This document shows, piece by piece, positions 24,403-32,918 of a DNA stretch of 64,000 nt (positions within the stretch are counted from its first letter, which is position 1; each line of letters starts with the position of its first letter). This DNA is from WJKR01 sp964556395. Its GTDB lineage: Archaea; Nanobdellota; Nanobdellia; Woesearchaeales; WJKR01. Under the pieces are notes generated by a model, which searched no databases, was not told the origin of the DNA, and was given only the letters and a program-made list of their open reading frames with translations. The stretch spans positions 213,226 through 277,225 of the forward strand of contig CAZKVR010000001.1 of NCBI GenBank assembly GCA_964556395.1, given 5' to 3'. Both the position numbers and the translations under genes were made by a program.

Positions 24403-24642
24403 ATGGAAGTCGCCTACATCCTCGTCGATTGCCGTCACGGCAAGCTGAAGATCGCGGCGAACGCCCTGCGCCGCCACGAGGAGGTTGAGGAGTTGCACGA
24501 GGTGTTCGGAAGCGCAGACCTCGTCGTCAAGATCGTCTGCGAGGATCGCGAGGAGTTGAAGGCGTTCATCCAGAACAAGCTCCAGATCACCGAGGGTATC
24601 CGGACGACGGAGACCTTGGTCGTGAGCGACCTCGAAGGCTAA
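24403..24642 (+). CDS. Stand-alone Lrp/AsnC effector-binding (RAM) domain
   Basis: 79 residues from the ATG at 24403 (MEVAYILVDCRHGK). The alpha/beta pattern VAYILVDC, then EEVEELHEVFGSADLVVKIVCED, then FIQNKLQITEGIRTTETLVV matches the ligand-binding half of Lrp/AsnC regulators without the helix-turn-helix. Such domains bind amino acids or oligomerise other Lrp proteins. TATA at 24371-24379 is 29 bases upstream of this ATG, but only a few bases from the alternative Met at 24382. The last four bases overlap the hef stop on the other strand. Confidence 0.85.
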   Translation: MEVAYILVDCRHGKLKIAANALRRHEEVEELHEVFGSADLVVKIVCEDREELKAFIQNKLQITEGIRTTETLVVSDLEG

Positions 24643-26855
24643 CCCTCGTAAGGCCGGTCCAGCACGTCCTGTATCGTCTTGGCTTTCTTCTCGCCGATGA
24701 GCTCGACGTCCTGGAGTTCTTCTTCCGTGGCTTCCAACACCTGCCTGACCGTCCCGAAGTGTTTGAGCAAGGGCTTCGCCAGCTTGGGGCCGATGCCCGG
24801 CAGGCTCCCCACGACGTACTCCTGGCGTTCCTTCAAAGTCCAGGGCTTCGCGCTGTGCGGCGTGTGGCTCCGGTCGTCGTGCTGTTGCACCCGCTTCGCC
24901 ATGGCCAGTAGGACGCCGGCGGTGTCTTGCGCCGACGCCGTCCGTAGCAATGGTATGTGGTATGAGAGCATGATGGTAGCGAGCATGCCTCTGATGGCCG
25001 CCGGGCTCACCCTTCGTTGCGCGTACAGGTCTTCCTGTCCTTCGAGTATGAGGACTGGCTTGTACACCGACCGTAGCGCGGAGAGTTGCGATAACAGCCG
25101 TCCGTCGACGATGCTGTCGACGAAGTCCTTCACCGTCTTGTATTCCACCACGACGTCGTCGCCTACCTGGTAGTCGCCGACTTCCAGTTGTTTGAGGTCG
25201 AGCGCGGCGTCCCCTGCCAATAACGCTTTCATGACTGCCGAGCCTTTCTCCCTGTAGTCGGCGGTGATGGTTATCTTCTGGGGCTTCTCGTACGATGACA
25301 ACGTCGGTCGGCCTTTGGGCGGCTCCTGCTTGGTGGGGCCTGTGAAATTCTTCTTCAGCTTGGCGATGGTGCGGTACATGCGTTTCTCCTTGTGGTGCGC
25401 CGACCACCTGTAGCCCTCGTCGCGCGTGTCCTTGGCGATGAGGATGGCGACGCTCCCCGCACTGTGCCTTCCCGTCCGGCCACGGCGCTGTACCGTCCTG
25501 ATCGCGCTGGGGATAGGCTCGTAGAAGATGACGCCCTCCACGGCCGGGATGTCGAGTCCTTCTTCCGCCACGCTCGTGGCGATGAGGATGTTGAACTCCC
25601 CTTCCCTGAAACGTTCCACCATCCGCTTCTGCTCTTTCTGCGACAGCCCGGTCGTGCCTTTCTTGGCCTGGCCGACGAAGATCTCCGCGGAGGCGAGGTC
25701 TTTCAATTCCTCTTTCAGCACCGTGCCCGTGATCCTGAACTGCGTGAAGATGATGAACTTCTTGTCCTGGCCCGTCATGAAGGCTTTCGTCAGGTAGTCC
25801 TTGAGCCGAGCCACCTTGGGGTGTTCGACGCCTTCCTCCACGGCGCGGTCGGCGAGTATCACGGCTGCTTTGAAATCTGCGTCCTTGACGAGGTTCTGCA
25901 CGGCTTTCGTCTTGCTCGTCCGCGACAGTGATTGGAGTTGGTGGAGGTATGCCGACAACGCCCTGACCGTCTGGGTCTCGCACAGCTCGAGGGCGTGCTG
26001 GACCTTCAACGCCTCCGCCAACAGGCTGATGGTCTTGAGGACGTCGAACCCCTTGTCGCCTCTGGCGGTCTGGGCGTGGAGTTCCGCTTGCATCTTGAGC
26101 AGGGTCGTCTTGTTGTAGTTCCTCGTGTCGCCTTTGAGGACGCCGAGGCTTTTCGCGTCGTCGAGCTTGCGCTGATAGCATTTCTGAAGGTAGCTTTGGA
26201 TGCGTTTGAGGTAGCTGTCGAGAGTGACCTCGAGGAAGCGGGTGTCGACGTCCTGCGTGTACTCCTTGAGCTCCGCGTCGTCCGGCGATCTCAGCTCGAT
26301 AGCCTCTATGTGGAGGTTCTCGCACACCGTCTTGATAGTCTCCTCGTCGGATCCCGGCGAGGCGGTGAGGGCTAATACGCGTTCGTGCAGGGCTTTCTTG
26401 TGGTACTGGTCGGCTATGTAGACGTACGCGTAGTCGCCCGTCGCCCGGTGCGCCTCGTCGAACACGAGCAGTCCAACGTCTCGCATTGATATCTTGTTGC
26501 TGATGAGGTCGTTCTCCAGGCCTTGCGGCGTGCTGAAGATGAATCGCGACTCGTTCCACAGCTTGACTCGTTTGGCCGGCGTGACGCTGCCTGTCAACAA
26601 GGAGAATTCTTCCTCGGGCAGGTCGAAGAGTTCGGTGAAGGTGTCGAGGTGTTGCTGCACCAACGGTTTCGTCGGTGCGAGGAAGACTATCTTGGCGTCG
26701 TCGTTCTGGTCGAGCCGGTGGGCTGCCATCATGGCTGCGATGGCGGTCTTCCCCATGCCTGTCGGGAGGACGACGAGGGTGTTATGTCTCGCCGCTGTGG
26801 CGAGTATGGTCTCCTGGTAGCGCCGCGGCGTGAACCCTGGTTTGAGAAGAGCCAT
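24639..26855 (-). CDS. hef: Hef/XPF-family helicase-nuclease
   Basis: 738 residues. N-terminal SF2 helicase: Q-motif region with RRYQETILATA, Walker A PTGMGKT, DEAH box VFDEAHRA, TASPGSD, and motif VI QRRGRTGRH. The insert between helicase lobes is helical, as in Hef/FANCM. C-terminal XPF nuclease: ADYREKGSAV, then EYKTVKDFVDSI in the position of the usual ERKxxxD motif, then tandem helix-hairpin-helix (GSLPGIGPKLAKPLLKHFG, VELIGEKKAKTIQ). Hef processes stalled forks. The Arg of ERK is Tyr here, which may affect nuclease activity. TATA 27 bases upstream; leaderless. Confidence 0.95.
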   Translation of the reverse strand: MALLKPGFTPRRYQETILATAARHNTLVVLPTGMGKTAIAAMMAAHRLDQNDDAKIVFLAPTKPLVQQHLDTFTELFDLPEEEFSLLTGSVTPAKRVKLWNESRFIFSTPQGLENDLISNKISMRDVGLLVFDEAHRATGDYAYVYIADQYHKKALHERVLALTASPGSDEETIKTVCENLHIEAIELRSPDDAELKEYTQDVDTRFLEVTLDSYLKRIQSYLQKCYQRKLDDAKSLGVLKGDTRNYNKTTLLKMQAELHAQTARGDKGFDVLKTISLLAEALKVQHALELCETQTVRALSAYLHQLQSLSRTSKTKAVQNLVKDADFKAAVILADRAVEEGVEHPKVARLKDYLTKAFMTGQDKKFIIFTQFRITGTVLKEELKDLASAEIFVGQAKKGTTGLSQKEQKRMVERFREGEFNILIATSVAEEGLDIPAVEGVIFYEPIPSAIRTVQRRGRTGRHSAGSVAILIAKDTRDEGYRWSAHHKEKRMYRTIAKLKKNFTGPTKQEPPKGRPTLSSYEKPQKITITADYREKGSAVMKALLAGDAALDLKQLEVGDYQVGDDVVVEYKTVKDFVDSIVDGRLLSQLSALRSVYKPVLILEGQEDLYAQRRVSPAAIRGMLATIMLSYHIPLLRTASAQDTAGVLLAMAKRVQQHDDRSHTPHSAKPWTLKERQEYVVGSLPGIGPKLAKPLLKHFGTVRQVLEATEEELQDVELIGEKKAKTIQDVLDRPYEG

Positions 26856-26878
26856 GGCTAGGGAGAACGAGCGCCTGG

Positions 26879-26885
26879 TTTAAAT
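26879..26885 (-). promoter_or_regulatory. TATA box of hef
   Basis: ATTTAAA on the minus strand, 27 bases before the hef ATG at 26855. Confidence 0.6.
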
Positions 26886-26910
26886 GCGTTGTGACGTCGT
26901 GGCCAGTGCT

Positions 26911-27141
26911 TCATGCACGGCCGCGGGCCATCTTAGCCTTGCTGATGTCTCCGTCCTTGTCGACGAAGTACAGGTAGCCGGGCTCTTTCCGGACGTTGGC
27001 GCGCGCGACCTTCTCGGCCCGTCCTTTCGCGCCCTTGCCGCCTCTGACCATGGGCGCCTTGCTGACGTCCCCTTGCTTGTCGACGAAGTAGAGGTAGCCG
27101 CGTTCCTTACGCACGCCCACTCGAGCAACTTTGTCTGCCAT
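26911..27141 (-). CDS. Small protein with two tandem repeats
   Basis: 76 residues made of two copies of one 34-36 residue unit: KVARVGVRKERGYLYFVDKQGDVSKA.M.RG and KVARANVRKEPGYLYFVDKDGDISKAKMARG, joined by a Gly/Lys linker. The GYLYFVDKxGD core looks like a small beta-hairpin unit. Single-unit relatives occur in other archaea to my knowledge, but no function is known. It has a TATA box at 27196-27204 and a GGGGGTG sequence about 8 bases before the ATG, so it uses a leader with a ribosome-binding site. Confidence 0.75.
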   Translation of the reverse strand: MADKVARVGVRKERGYLYFVDKQGDVSKAPMVRGGKGAKGRAEKVARANVRKEPGYLYFVDKDGDISKAKMARGRA

Positions 27142-27195
27142 GTGCTTTTACACCCCCATGTGCACTGTTTTGTGGGTGATTCCCGGCGACGTTGG

Positions 27196-27204
27196 TATAT
27201 AAAA
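27196..27204 (-). promoter_or_regulatory. TATA box of the tandem-repeat protein
   Basis: TTTTATATA on the minus strand; start predicted near 27172, giving a leader of about 30 bases that holds GGGGGTG before the ATG at 27141. Confidence 0.6.
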
Positions 27205-27262
27205 CTTCCGATTTTCTCGAGGAGAAGGGCTGAAATGGGGTCTCTGGAAACGCAGAGGAACT

Positions 27263-27273
27263 TTTTTATAAAC
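27263..27273 (+). promoter_or_regulatory. TATA box of the 89-residue membrane protein
   Basis: TTTTTATAAAC centred 26 bases before the ATG at 27294, consistent with a leaderless mRNA. Confidence 0.6.
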
Positions 27274-27293
27274 AGGTCTTCTCCTTGACAACT

Positions 27294-27563
27294 ATGCTCC
27301 TGGTGAAGTTCTTCGGCCTCATGGACATCTTCAGCGCGGTCGTCATGCTCCTCGTCCAGTTCGACGTCACGCCGTGGCGTGTCATCCTCACGGCGGCCGG
27401 GTGGCTGTTCCTCAAGGGATTCCTGTTCCGGGGTGAGCTGGCGAGCATGATCGACATGGGCATCGGCGGGTATCACATCCTCATGGTCGTCCTGCCCATC
27501 CCGTTCGTCACGTACGTGGCGGCGGCCTATCTTTTCATCAAGGGCATCGTCTCCATCTTCTAG
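27294..27563 (+). CDS. Small multi-pass membrane protein
   Basis: 89 residues from the ATG at 27294 (MLLVKFFGLMDIFSAVVMLL). Nearly the whole chain is hydrophobic, with three to four TM helices (LMDIFSAVVMLLVQF, WRVILTAAGWLFLKGFLF, IGGYHILMVVLPIPFVTYVAAAYLFIKGI). No motif identifies it. The stop overlaps the stop of the convergent M50-like gene by four bases. Confidence 0.72.
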   Translation: MLLVKFFGLMDIFSAVVMLLVQFDVTPWRVILTAAGWLFLKGFLFRGELASMIDMGIGGYHILMVVLPIPFVTYVAAAYLFIKGIVSIF

Positions 27564-28276
27564 TCGTACGTACGCTTGTAGAACCACGTGGCTGCGAAGG
27601 CGAGGATGGCGGCGACGACGTAGCTGAACACGCCTCCGAGGAGTATGAGGAGGAAGTAGACGCCGACGAAGATGGTGACGAACACCCAGAGCCAGCGCCG
27701 GTAGTAGAGGATGTGGAAGCCTTCTTGGCCGTTGATCGGTATCAGGCCGAAGAACGCGATGGCGGCGGTGGCTTGGAGTATCTTGGTGATGAGGATGCTG
27801 TCCGTCGCGAGTGCGATCGGCTTGAGCGGTATCATGAGGAGGACGCACGCCGCCGGCGCCGCGATGCCGATGCTGGCGAGGTGCTTGTAGTTCAACCCGT
27901 ACCGGAAGGCTCCGAGCCTGAGGCGTTTGGATTCCGTGATGCGGAGGTGTCCTGGCGCGACGTAGGGGATGATTCCTTTGAGGAAGAGGGCGAGGAAGAT
28001 GCTGATGGGGAGGCCGTACTTGTGGGCGGTATACCGGGTCAGGTAGCCGAGCCTGAGCGCCAGCCATTTCTGCGCGACTGTGCGGAGCATGATGACGGCG
28101 AACGACGCCCCTGCGACGGCGAGGAACGTCCAGAGGAGGTAGCTCACCGTGACTTCTCCTTGTCGTATCCAGTCGAGCAGGTTGACGATGAAGCCTATGC
28201 TGAGGGCTGTGACGAGCATGGCGACGAGTTCTTTGAGGGTGAATTCTTTCGCCTTGGCTGACGCGCGTCGGTACAT
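27560..28276 (-). CDS. M50-like membrane protein, catalytic motif apparently lost
   Basis: 238 residues, five to six TM helices. The layout resembles archaeal site-2 protease relatives: a helix where HExxH is expected reads VAQKWLALRLGY, then LPISIFLALFLKGIIPYVAPGHLRI (compare the GFIFAAPGAV loop of that family), and GLIPINGQEGFHILYYRR in the place of the NxxPxxxLDG motif. His/Glu ligands are not seen, so it is probably not an active protease. Family assignment is by pattern only. It follows the TraB gene by 23 bases and is likely co-transcribed with it. Confidence 0.6.
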   Translation of the reverse strand: MYRRASAKAKEFTLKELVAMLVTALSIGFIVNLLDWIRQGEVTVSYLLWTFLAVAGASFAVIMLRTVAQKWLALRLGYLTRYTAHKYGLPISIFLALFLKGIIPYVAPGHLRITESKRLRLGAFRYGLNYKHLASIGIAAPAACVLLMIPLKPIALATDSILITKILQATAAIAFFGLIPINGQEGFHILYYRRWLWVFVTIFVGVYFLLILLGGVFSYVVAAILAFAATWFYKRTYD

Positions 28277-28299
28277 GCCTCTTCCCTTGGGAGGATTCT

Positions 28300-28977
28300 T
28301 TAAGAATGTTGCGCTTGCTCTTCCAATAGTTGGCGGTAGCGGCCCTGGACTCCTTGGAGGTGTCCTGCGCCGAGGACTGCGAGCATCTTCTTGTCAGGGT
28401 GTTGGAGCGTCGCGGCTGCGAGCCGTCGGGCCATGAACTCGTTGCGTTCTTCCACGAGGATGCGGTGCATGGTGGGGTAGCGTCCTTTGAGCTCGTCGAG
28501 GAGCAGGGTGACGAGCTTTCTCGGCGGGACTTTCTTGAGGTCTATCTTCATCCGCTTGGCGCGCCGCTTGCCGAACAGGAGGTCTCCGAGGAAGCGCCAC
28601 TTCTCCTTCCTCGTCAGCTGTTTGGAGAACCGTTTGAGCGTGGTCTGGAGGTTGCGGTCCATGAGCAGGACCTGTTTCTGGTTGTTCTTCGCCAGCACCA
28701 CCGCTTGTTTCATGTCAGACCCTGGCTGGACGCCGACCATGCGTCCGAGTTTCCGTTGGAAGTAGCTGCCGATGATGGCGAACAGGTATCCTTTCAGGCC
28801 TATCCTGCCTATCATCCTGGGCGAGTAGCTCGGCTTCTGGTCTGACAGGAGCGCGTGGAGTCGTTGCCGGTCGAGCTCCACGGCCACGATGTCGGGGTCT
28901 TGCTCGAGGAAGGCTTTCTTGATCTCGTTGACGCTGTCCTCGGCGATGTGGCTGGTGCCGATGAAGGTGACGGGCAT
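28300..28977 (-). CDS. TraB/PrgY-family protein
   Basis: 225 residues from the ATG at 28977 (MPVTFIGTSHIAEDSV). Two conserved spots of the TraB/GumN superfamily are visible: GTSHIAEDSV near the start with the Glu-x-Asp in DIVAVELDRQRLHAL, and the closing MLAVLGAGHLQGV. It is shorter than the usual archaeal TraB (about 390) because the C-terminal TM region is missing. The family includes inhibitors of pheromone signalling and possible proteases. TATA box 27 bases upstream. Confidence 0.85.
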   Translation of the reverse strand: MPVTFIGTSHIAEDSVNEIKKAFLEQDPDIVAVELDRQRLHALLSDQKPSYSPRMIGRIGLKGYLFAIIGSYFQRKLGRMVGVQPGSDMKQAVVLAKNNQKQVLLMDRNLQTTLKRFSKQLTRKEKWRFLGDLLFGKRRAKRMKIDLKKVPPRKLVTLLLDELKGRYPTMHRILVEERNEFMARRLAAATLQHPDKKMLAVLGAGHLQGVQGRYRQLLEEQAQHS

Positions 28978-29000
28978 GGTGGGGTGTAAGGAAGACTGGC

Positions 29001-29009
29001 TTTTAAATT
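29001..29009 (-). promoter_or_regulatory. TATA box of the TraB gene
   Basis: AATTTAAAA on the minus strand, centred about 28 bases before the ATG at 28977, just past the PolD large-subunit stop. Confidence 0.6.
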
Positions 29010-29017
29010 GTTGCATC

Positions 29018-32000
29018 CTAGACCTTCACCCAGTCGGCGAGGCCGAGCTGTTTCTCCTTGTCCTTGCCGAAGTAGGATTCTATACGCACTCTCGTGAGTT
29101 CTAATGTCTGTCGTAGGAATGCCGGCACGTCGTAGTTGCGCGCCAGCATGAGCGACGGTTCCAGGTATTTGGTGACTGAGCCTTCGCTGATGGTGAAGAT
29201 GACCTTGCCGTTGCACTTCGTGCATCGCCCGTTGAGTGGCGGCCGTCGGAACTTCTCGTTGCAGTGGACGCATCTGAACTGCTGTAGTGAGAACTTCCTC
29301 AGGTTTCCTTTCGTGTCGCGTATGAAGTGCTTCTCGATGACGAGCCGGGCGACGTCGACGGCGTCGACCGCCCGTATCTTCTTGGCGAGGCTCATCTGGG
29401 CTTCGATCTTCTCCGCCATCGACGGCAGGAGCTTGTACGCGCTGCAGAGCACGCCGTCGTTGATGTCGCTCATGTCGTGCGTGTACCCCATGCCTTCGAA
29501 CTGTCCTGGCTTGAACAGGTCGTCCTCGATGCGCTTGAGCTTGACGTCCCACGGCGCCTTGTACTCTTCCGCCGCTTTGTAGAACTCGAGGGGGTAGCGC
29601 CATTGGATGCCGGTGTTGAAGGCCTGGTCGTCCACTTCTGCCGGGTTGAGCAGCGTGGTGAGGACTAGGGGTGCGTCCATCGTGCTCCCTCTGCTCGTGC
29701 CGAGGAATTTCTGTGAGAAGTTGAGGAAGGCGTCTATGAGGAGGAAGAAGCAGCTCTCGTCGCCGTCGCAGTCCCTGCGCATGCCTGCGTGGTACAGCGG
29801 GTGTGCGAGCATTCCTTGTGTCTGGCTGAAGCCTATGATGCGTCCGACCATGCCTGCCGAGGTGTGCGGTGCCAGGCCTATGATGAGGTGTCCGACGAGG
29901 TCTTCGCGTTTCTTCGCGTTGAAGTACGGTTCGAGGCCGTACAGGTAGGTGAGTTCCTCGTCGATGAACCTCGCGGTGTTGAGGAGGACTGTGTCGCTGG
30001 CCGGCTCCGGTGATTCGGGGCAGGCCGGTAGCACGAGGTCTTGGGTCTTGAGCTCGAGGACCTGGTCGTCTCGTTCCAAGGGTTTGCCGTGGACGTCCTT
30101 GTCGTACCCGAGCTCTTTGAGTTTCTCCACGCTGGTGCCGACCTCTTTCGGCTTGAAGTGGGTGAGCGTTATCTCGGACGCGTCGTACCGGACCGTGCCG
30201 TCCTTGTTGACGTGGACGTCGTTCCTCGCCCGGAGGATTCCTTTGAGGAGGTGTTCTGGCGTGTGGTCCGAGCCGACCGTTCCGCGGACGCCTTTGACGA
30301 GGTCTGGGTAGACTTTCGTGTCGAGCTTCTTCAGGCAGCTGTCGAAGACCTCCCTGATGGGGACTTCCCAACGCTTGTACTGCCTGTACTCAAGCTCCTT
30401 GTCCTGTTCGGCTTGCTGTCTCGGGATGGGTTCGTACGTCTGCGGGTGGATGGCTTGCCGTTCCGTGCGTTCGTCGCACTTGTGGCATCGCCGCAGGGGT
30501 GTGTGCGTGCCGCAGGAAGGGCATATCTGGACTGGGAAGTCTGCCGTGACCTTGCCTTTCTCCAGGGCTGACTGGAAGCTTCGGAGCCGTCCCCCTTCGT
30601 CGCCGACCGGGAAGAGGGTGTGCGGCGAGCCTGTCATCTTCCGCATCTTCGCCTTCTCGGGCCGCCCCATCCGGGCCCCTATGAAGCTTCCTGACTTGTC
30701 CTTCACCTCGTACGGCGCCCACGCCTTGGCCGCGTCGAGGCCTGTGGCGTCGTCCGGCAAGTCCTTGAGCTTTTCGGCTTTTGTCTGCGCGTCCTCCCTC
30801 GTCCTGACGCCTAGCGTGGTGGTGAGGGCTTCGGCGTGGTCGTCTTCGATGATGACCGAGCCGTCTTCCACGTCGTGCGGGATGGCGAGCAGTTCCAGGG
30901 CGTTCTTCGCTTCCTCGTAGCCTTCGGTGTAGGGGAGTGTCACTCGTTCGTCGGTGTAGGTGGCTTTCGTCAGCCAGTCGAGGAGGGCTCCGACCTGTCC
31001 TTTCGTGACTTCCTTGTAGAATGGTGTGTGCGCCGGGTGTAGCGGTACCGAGAGGTTGTCCGATACCTGTCTGGCTTGCTTGAACGTGAGCCTGGTGGTG
31101 AGTGGGTGTTCCAATAATCCTTTGACGAGGCTTTCGGGCAGTTGGAGTAGCTTGGCGTGGGATCGGGTGTCGCCTTCGGGGTCTTTCTCGGCGAGGGCTT
31201 TCTTGACGTCTAGTATCCACCACTCCTCGCAGTAGCCTGCCGGTATGAGCGGGTGCGCCCTGTCGAAGAAGTCTCCGTAGTCTATGAGCGCGTCTCCCAG
31301 GTAGAGTATCTGGTCGACGTGCTTGCTCACCTTGTCGGCTTCTTCCCGGCTGTCGAGGTACTTGACCGAGCCGTCTTTCAGCCTGACCGTCGGCCCCATC
31401 ACCTGGTCGCAGGGCGTGAACAGCGCCCCTTTGCCTGGCCGTTCGACTTTCATCTGCGTGCCGATGGCGATGAGGTCGTTGAGCACTGCCATCGTGGCGG
31501 GGTGTGCTGACTGCGTCATGAGCCCGCTGGCGCGGCTCCGTCCGTATCGTAATCTGAACGAGCCGCTCCTCATCGGGTGCCCTAGGACTGGCCGGCCGCC
31601 GACGATGTCCTTGACGAACGTCCAGTCAGGCTTGACTTTGGGCTCGTCCTTGTCCTGCTTCTCGTCCTCTTTGCCGCCACCTTTGGACTTGAGGTCTTTC
31701 TGGAGCTTGATGTGGTCTTCGAGGAAGTCCCAGTCTTCCATCCCCATGTCGTGGCCCCACTTGCTCAGCTTCTTCCACAGCTTCGGCGCTTTGAGGGGTA
31801 TGCAGCTGGAGTGTATGAGGCAGTAGCCGCTCCGGAGGTGGTTGGTCTCTATCCGTGGCAGGTCTTTCAGGCCCGCGTTGGAGAGCTCCCTCTTTTCGGA
31901 GGGGTCGCCTGCGATCTCGACCGGGATGTGCTTCATGAGGAATTCTGATTCCTCCTTGAACGGGTAGTATTGCAGGTTGGCGACGTATTGGTGGTAGTCT

Positions 32001-32605
32001 TCCAGTTCTGCGGCGCATCTTTGCACTTCCTTGTCGTCCGGGTCGTACTTGGCGTAGCCCATGCGTTTCCTCACGTAGTCCGCGATGAGCACGCTCGTCG
32101 CCGCGGCCGTGCCGCCCGCGTTCCTGATCGGGCCGGCGTAGTTGAGCCTGAAGTAGTTGCCCTGGCCGTCCCTTCGCGGTTTGATGTCGATGCTCGTCAA
32201 CCCTTCCAGGGGTGATGAGACGACGCCTACCGTGACGTAGGCGAACCCCGTCCTGACGCCTATCTCGATGGCTTCCTTCTCATCCTCGAACGTGCAGTAT
32301 TTCTGCTGTGCGATCTCGTGGGCTATGATGAAGGCTACGCGCCAGTCTTGAGAGCCGTACTCGTTCTCCAATTCTATGATGCGTTTTGTGACGCCGCTGT
32401 CCACTATCTGGGGTGCCATGACCGAGATGATGCCGACGACGCGCTCCGCCATGTTCTTCGCCAGTTTTATCTCGACGTGGTCTTCCGGGTCGTAGGACTT
32501 CTTCCTCGCCTGTTCCGCCAGGTCGTAGGCTTTTTGCGTGTGGTCTACGAGGTAGTCGAAGTACTGATTGGTAGAATCGCTGGCGGCCATGCCGTAGTCT
32601 GTCAT
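29018..32605 (-). CDS. polC: DNA polymerase II (PolD) large subunit DP2
   Basis: 1195 residues, the catalytic two-barrel subunit of the archaeal replicative polymerase D. Landmarks are the N-terminal SSPLEGLTSIDIKPRRDGQGNYF, the LNYAGPIRNAGGTAAATSVLIADYVR stretch, a zinc site CPSCGTHTPLRRCHKC, the catalytic GMRRDCDGDESCF near residue 945, and a second zinc site with CVHCNEKF and CTKC close to the end. No intein interrupts it, although DP2 is a frequent intein site. A Glu/Lys/Asp linker with GGGKEDEKQDKDE lies near residue 315. The TATA box is 55 bases upstream, so it has a short leader. Confidence 0.97.
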   Translation of the reverse strand: MTDYGMAASDSTNQYFDYLVDHTQKAYDLAEQARKKSYDPEDHVEIKLAKNMAERVVGIISVMAPQIVDSGVTKRIIELENEYGSQDWRVAFIIAHEIAQQKYCTFEDEKEAIEIGVRTGFAYVTVGVVSSPLEGLTSIDIKPRRDGQGNYFRLNYAGPIRNAGGTAAATSVLIADYVRKRMGYAKYDPDDKEVQRCAAELEDYHQYVANLQYYPFKEESEFLMKHIPVEIAGDPSEKRELSNAGLKDLPRIETNHLRSGYCLIHSSCIPLKAPKLWKKLSKWGHDMGMEDWDFLEDHIKLQKDLKSKGGGKEDEKQDKDEPKVKPDWTFVKDIVGGRPVLGHPMRSGSFRLRYGRSRASGLMTQSAHPATMAVLNDLIAIGTQMKVERPGKGALFTPCDQVMGPTVRLKDGSVKYLDSREEADKVSKHVDQILYLGDALIDYGDFFDRAHPLIPAGYCEEWWILDVKKALAEKDPEGDTRSHAKLLQLPESLVKGLLEHPLTTRLTFKQARQVSDNLSVPLHPAHTPFYKEVTKGQVGALLDWLTKATYTDERVTLPYTEGYEEAKNALELLAIPHDVEDGSVIIEDDHAEALTTTLGVRTREDAQTKAEKLKDLPDDATGLDAAKAWAPYEVKDKSGSFIGARMGRPEKAKMRKMTGSPHTLFPVGDEGGRLRSFQSALEKGKVTADFPVQICPSCGTHTPLRRCHKCDERTERQAIHPQTYEPIPRQQAEQDKELEYRQYKRWEVPIREVFDSCLKKLDTKVYPDLVKGVRGTVGSDHTPEHLLKGILRARNDVHVNKDGTVRYDASEITLTHFKPKEVGTSVEKLKELGYDKDVHGKPLERDDQVLELKTQDLVLPACPESPEPASDTVLLNTARFIDEELTYLYGLEPYFNAKKREDLVGHLIIGLAPHTSAGMVGRIIGFSQTQGMLAHPLYHAGMRRDCDGDESCFFLLIDAFLNFSQKFLGTSRGSTMDAPLVLTTLLNPAEVDDQAFNTGIQWRYPLEFYKAAEEYKAPWDVKLKRIEDDLFKPGQFEGMGYTHDMSDINDGVLCSAYKLLPSMAEKIEAQMSLAKKIRAVDAVDVARLVIEKHFIRDTKGNLRKFSLQQFRCVHCNEKFRRPPLNGRCTKCNGKVIFTISEGSVTKYLEPSLMLARNYDVPAFLRQTLELTRVRIESYFGKDKEKQLGLADWVKV

Positions 32606-32918
32606 CGTAAGCTCACACCGTAGACGGGCGTTGTTTACGGAAGGGGAGGATTATGGTGTATTTAAAATGTGTGGCTGTGGGTGGCTTGTGGGAGGGAAAG
32701 CTTGAAATGCTTCTTTCGTATGAGAATCAGAGTTTTGGGTGAGGGTGGTAACCGTCGCGTCAGGTTCCAAGGTGTGGTGAGCTTGTCCTCCACTCCTCGT
32801 TGCGAAATCCTTTCTTTGAGAAGGGGTTGACGCTTGTGGTTGCTCTTTTTTAAGCATTGATATTGTTGAACACTGTTTGAAAATCCGCTTTTTTTTTCTC
32901 GATATGATATCGGTGTAA
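32606..32918. other. Gene-free interval between PolD large subunit and ATPase gene
   Basis: Holds the DP2 leader and its TATA box (ATTTTAAATA at 32659-32668). The rest, about 240 bases, has short minus-strand frames of poor composition that I do not accept as genes. No repeat or RNA structure was recognised. Confidence 0.5.
32659..32668 (-). promoter_or_regulatory. TATA box of the PolD large-subunit gene
   Basis: ATTTTAAATA on the minus strand; start predicted near 32638, giving a leader of about 30 bases with a GTGTGAG-like sequence before the ATG. Confidence 0.55.
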
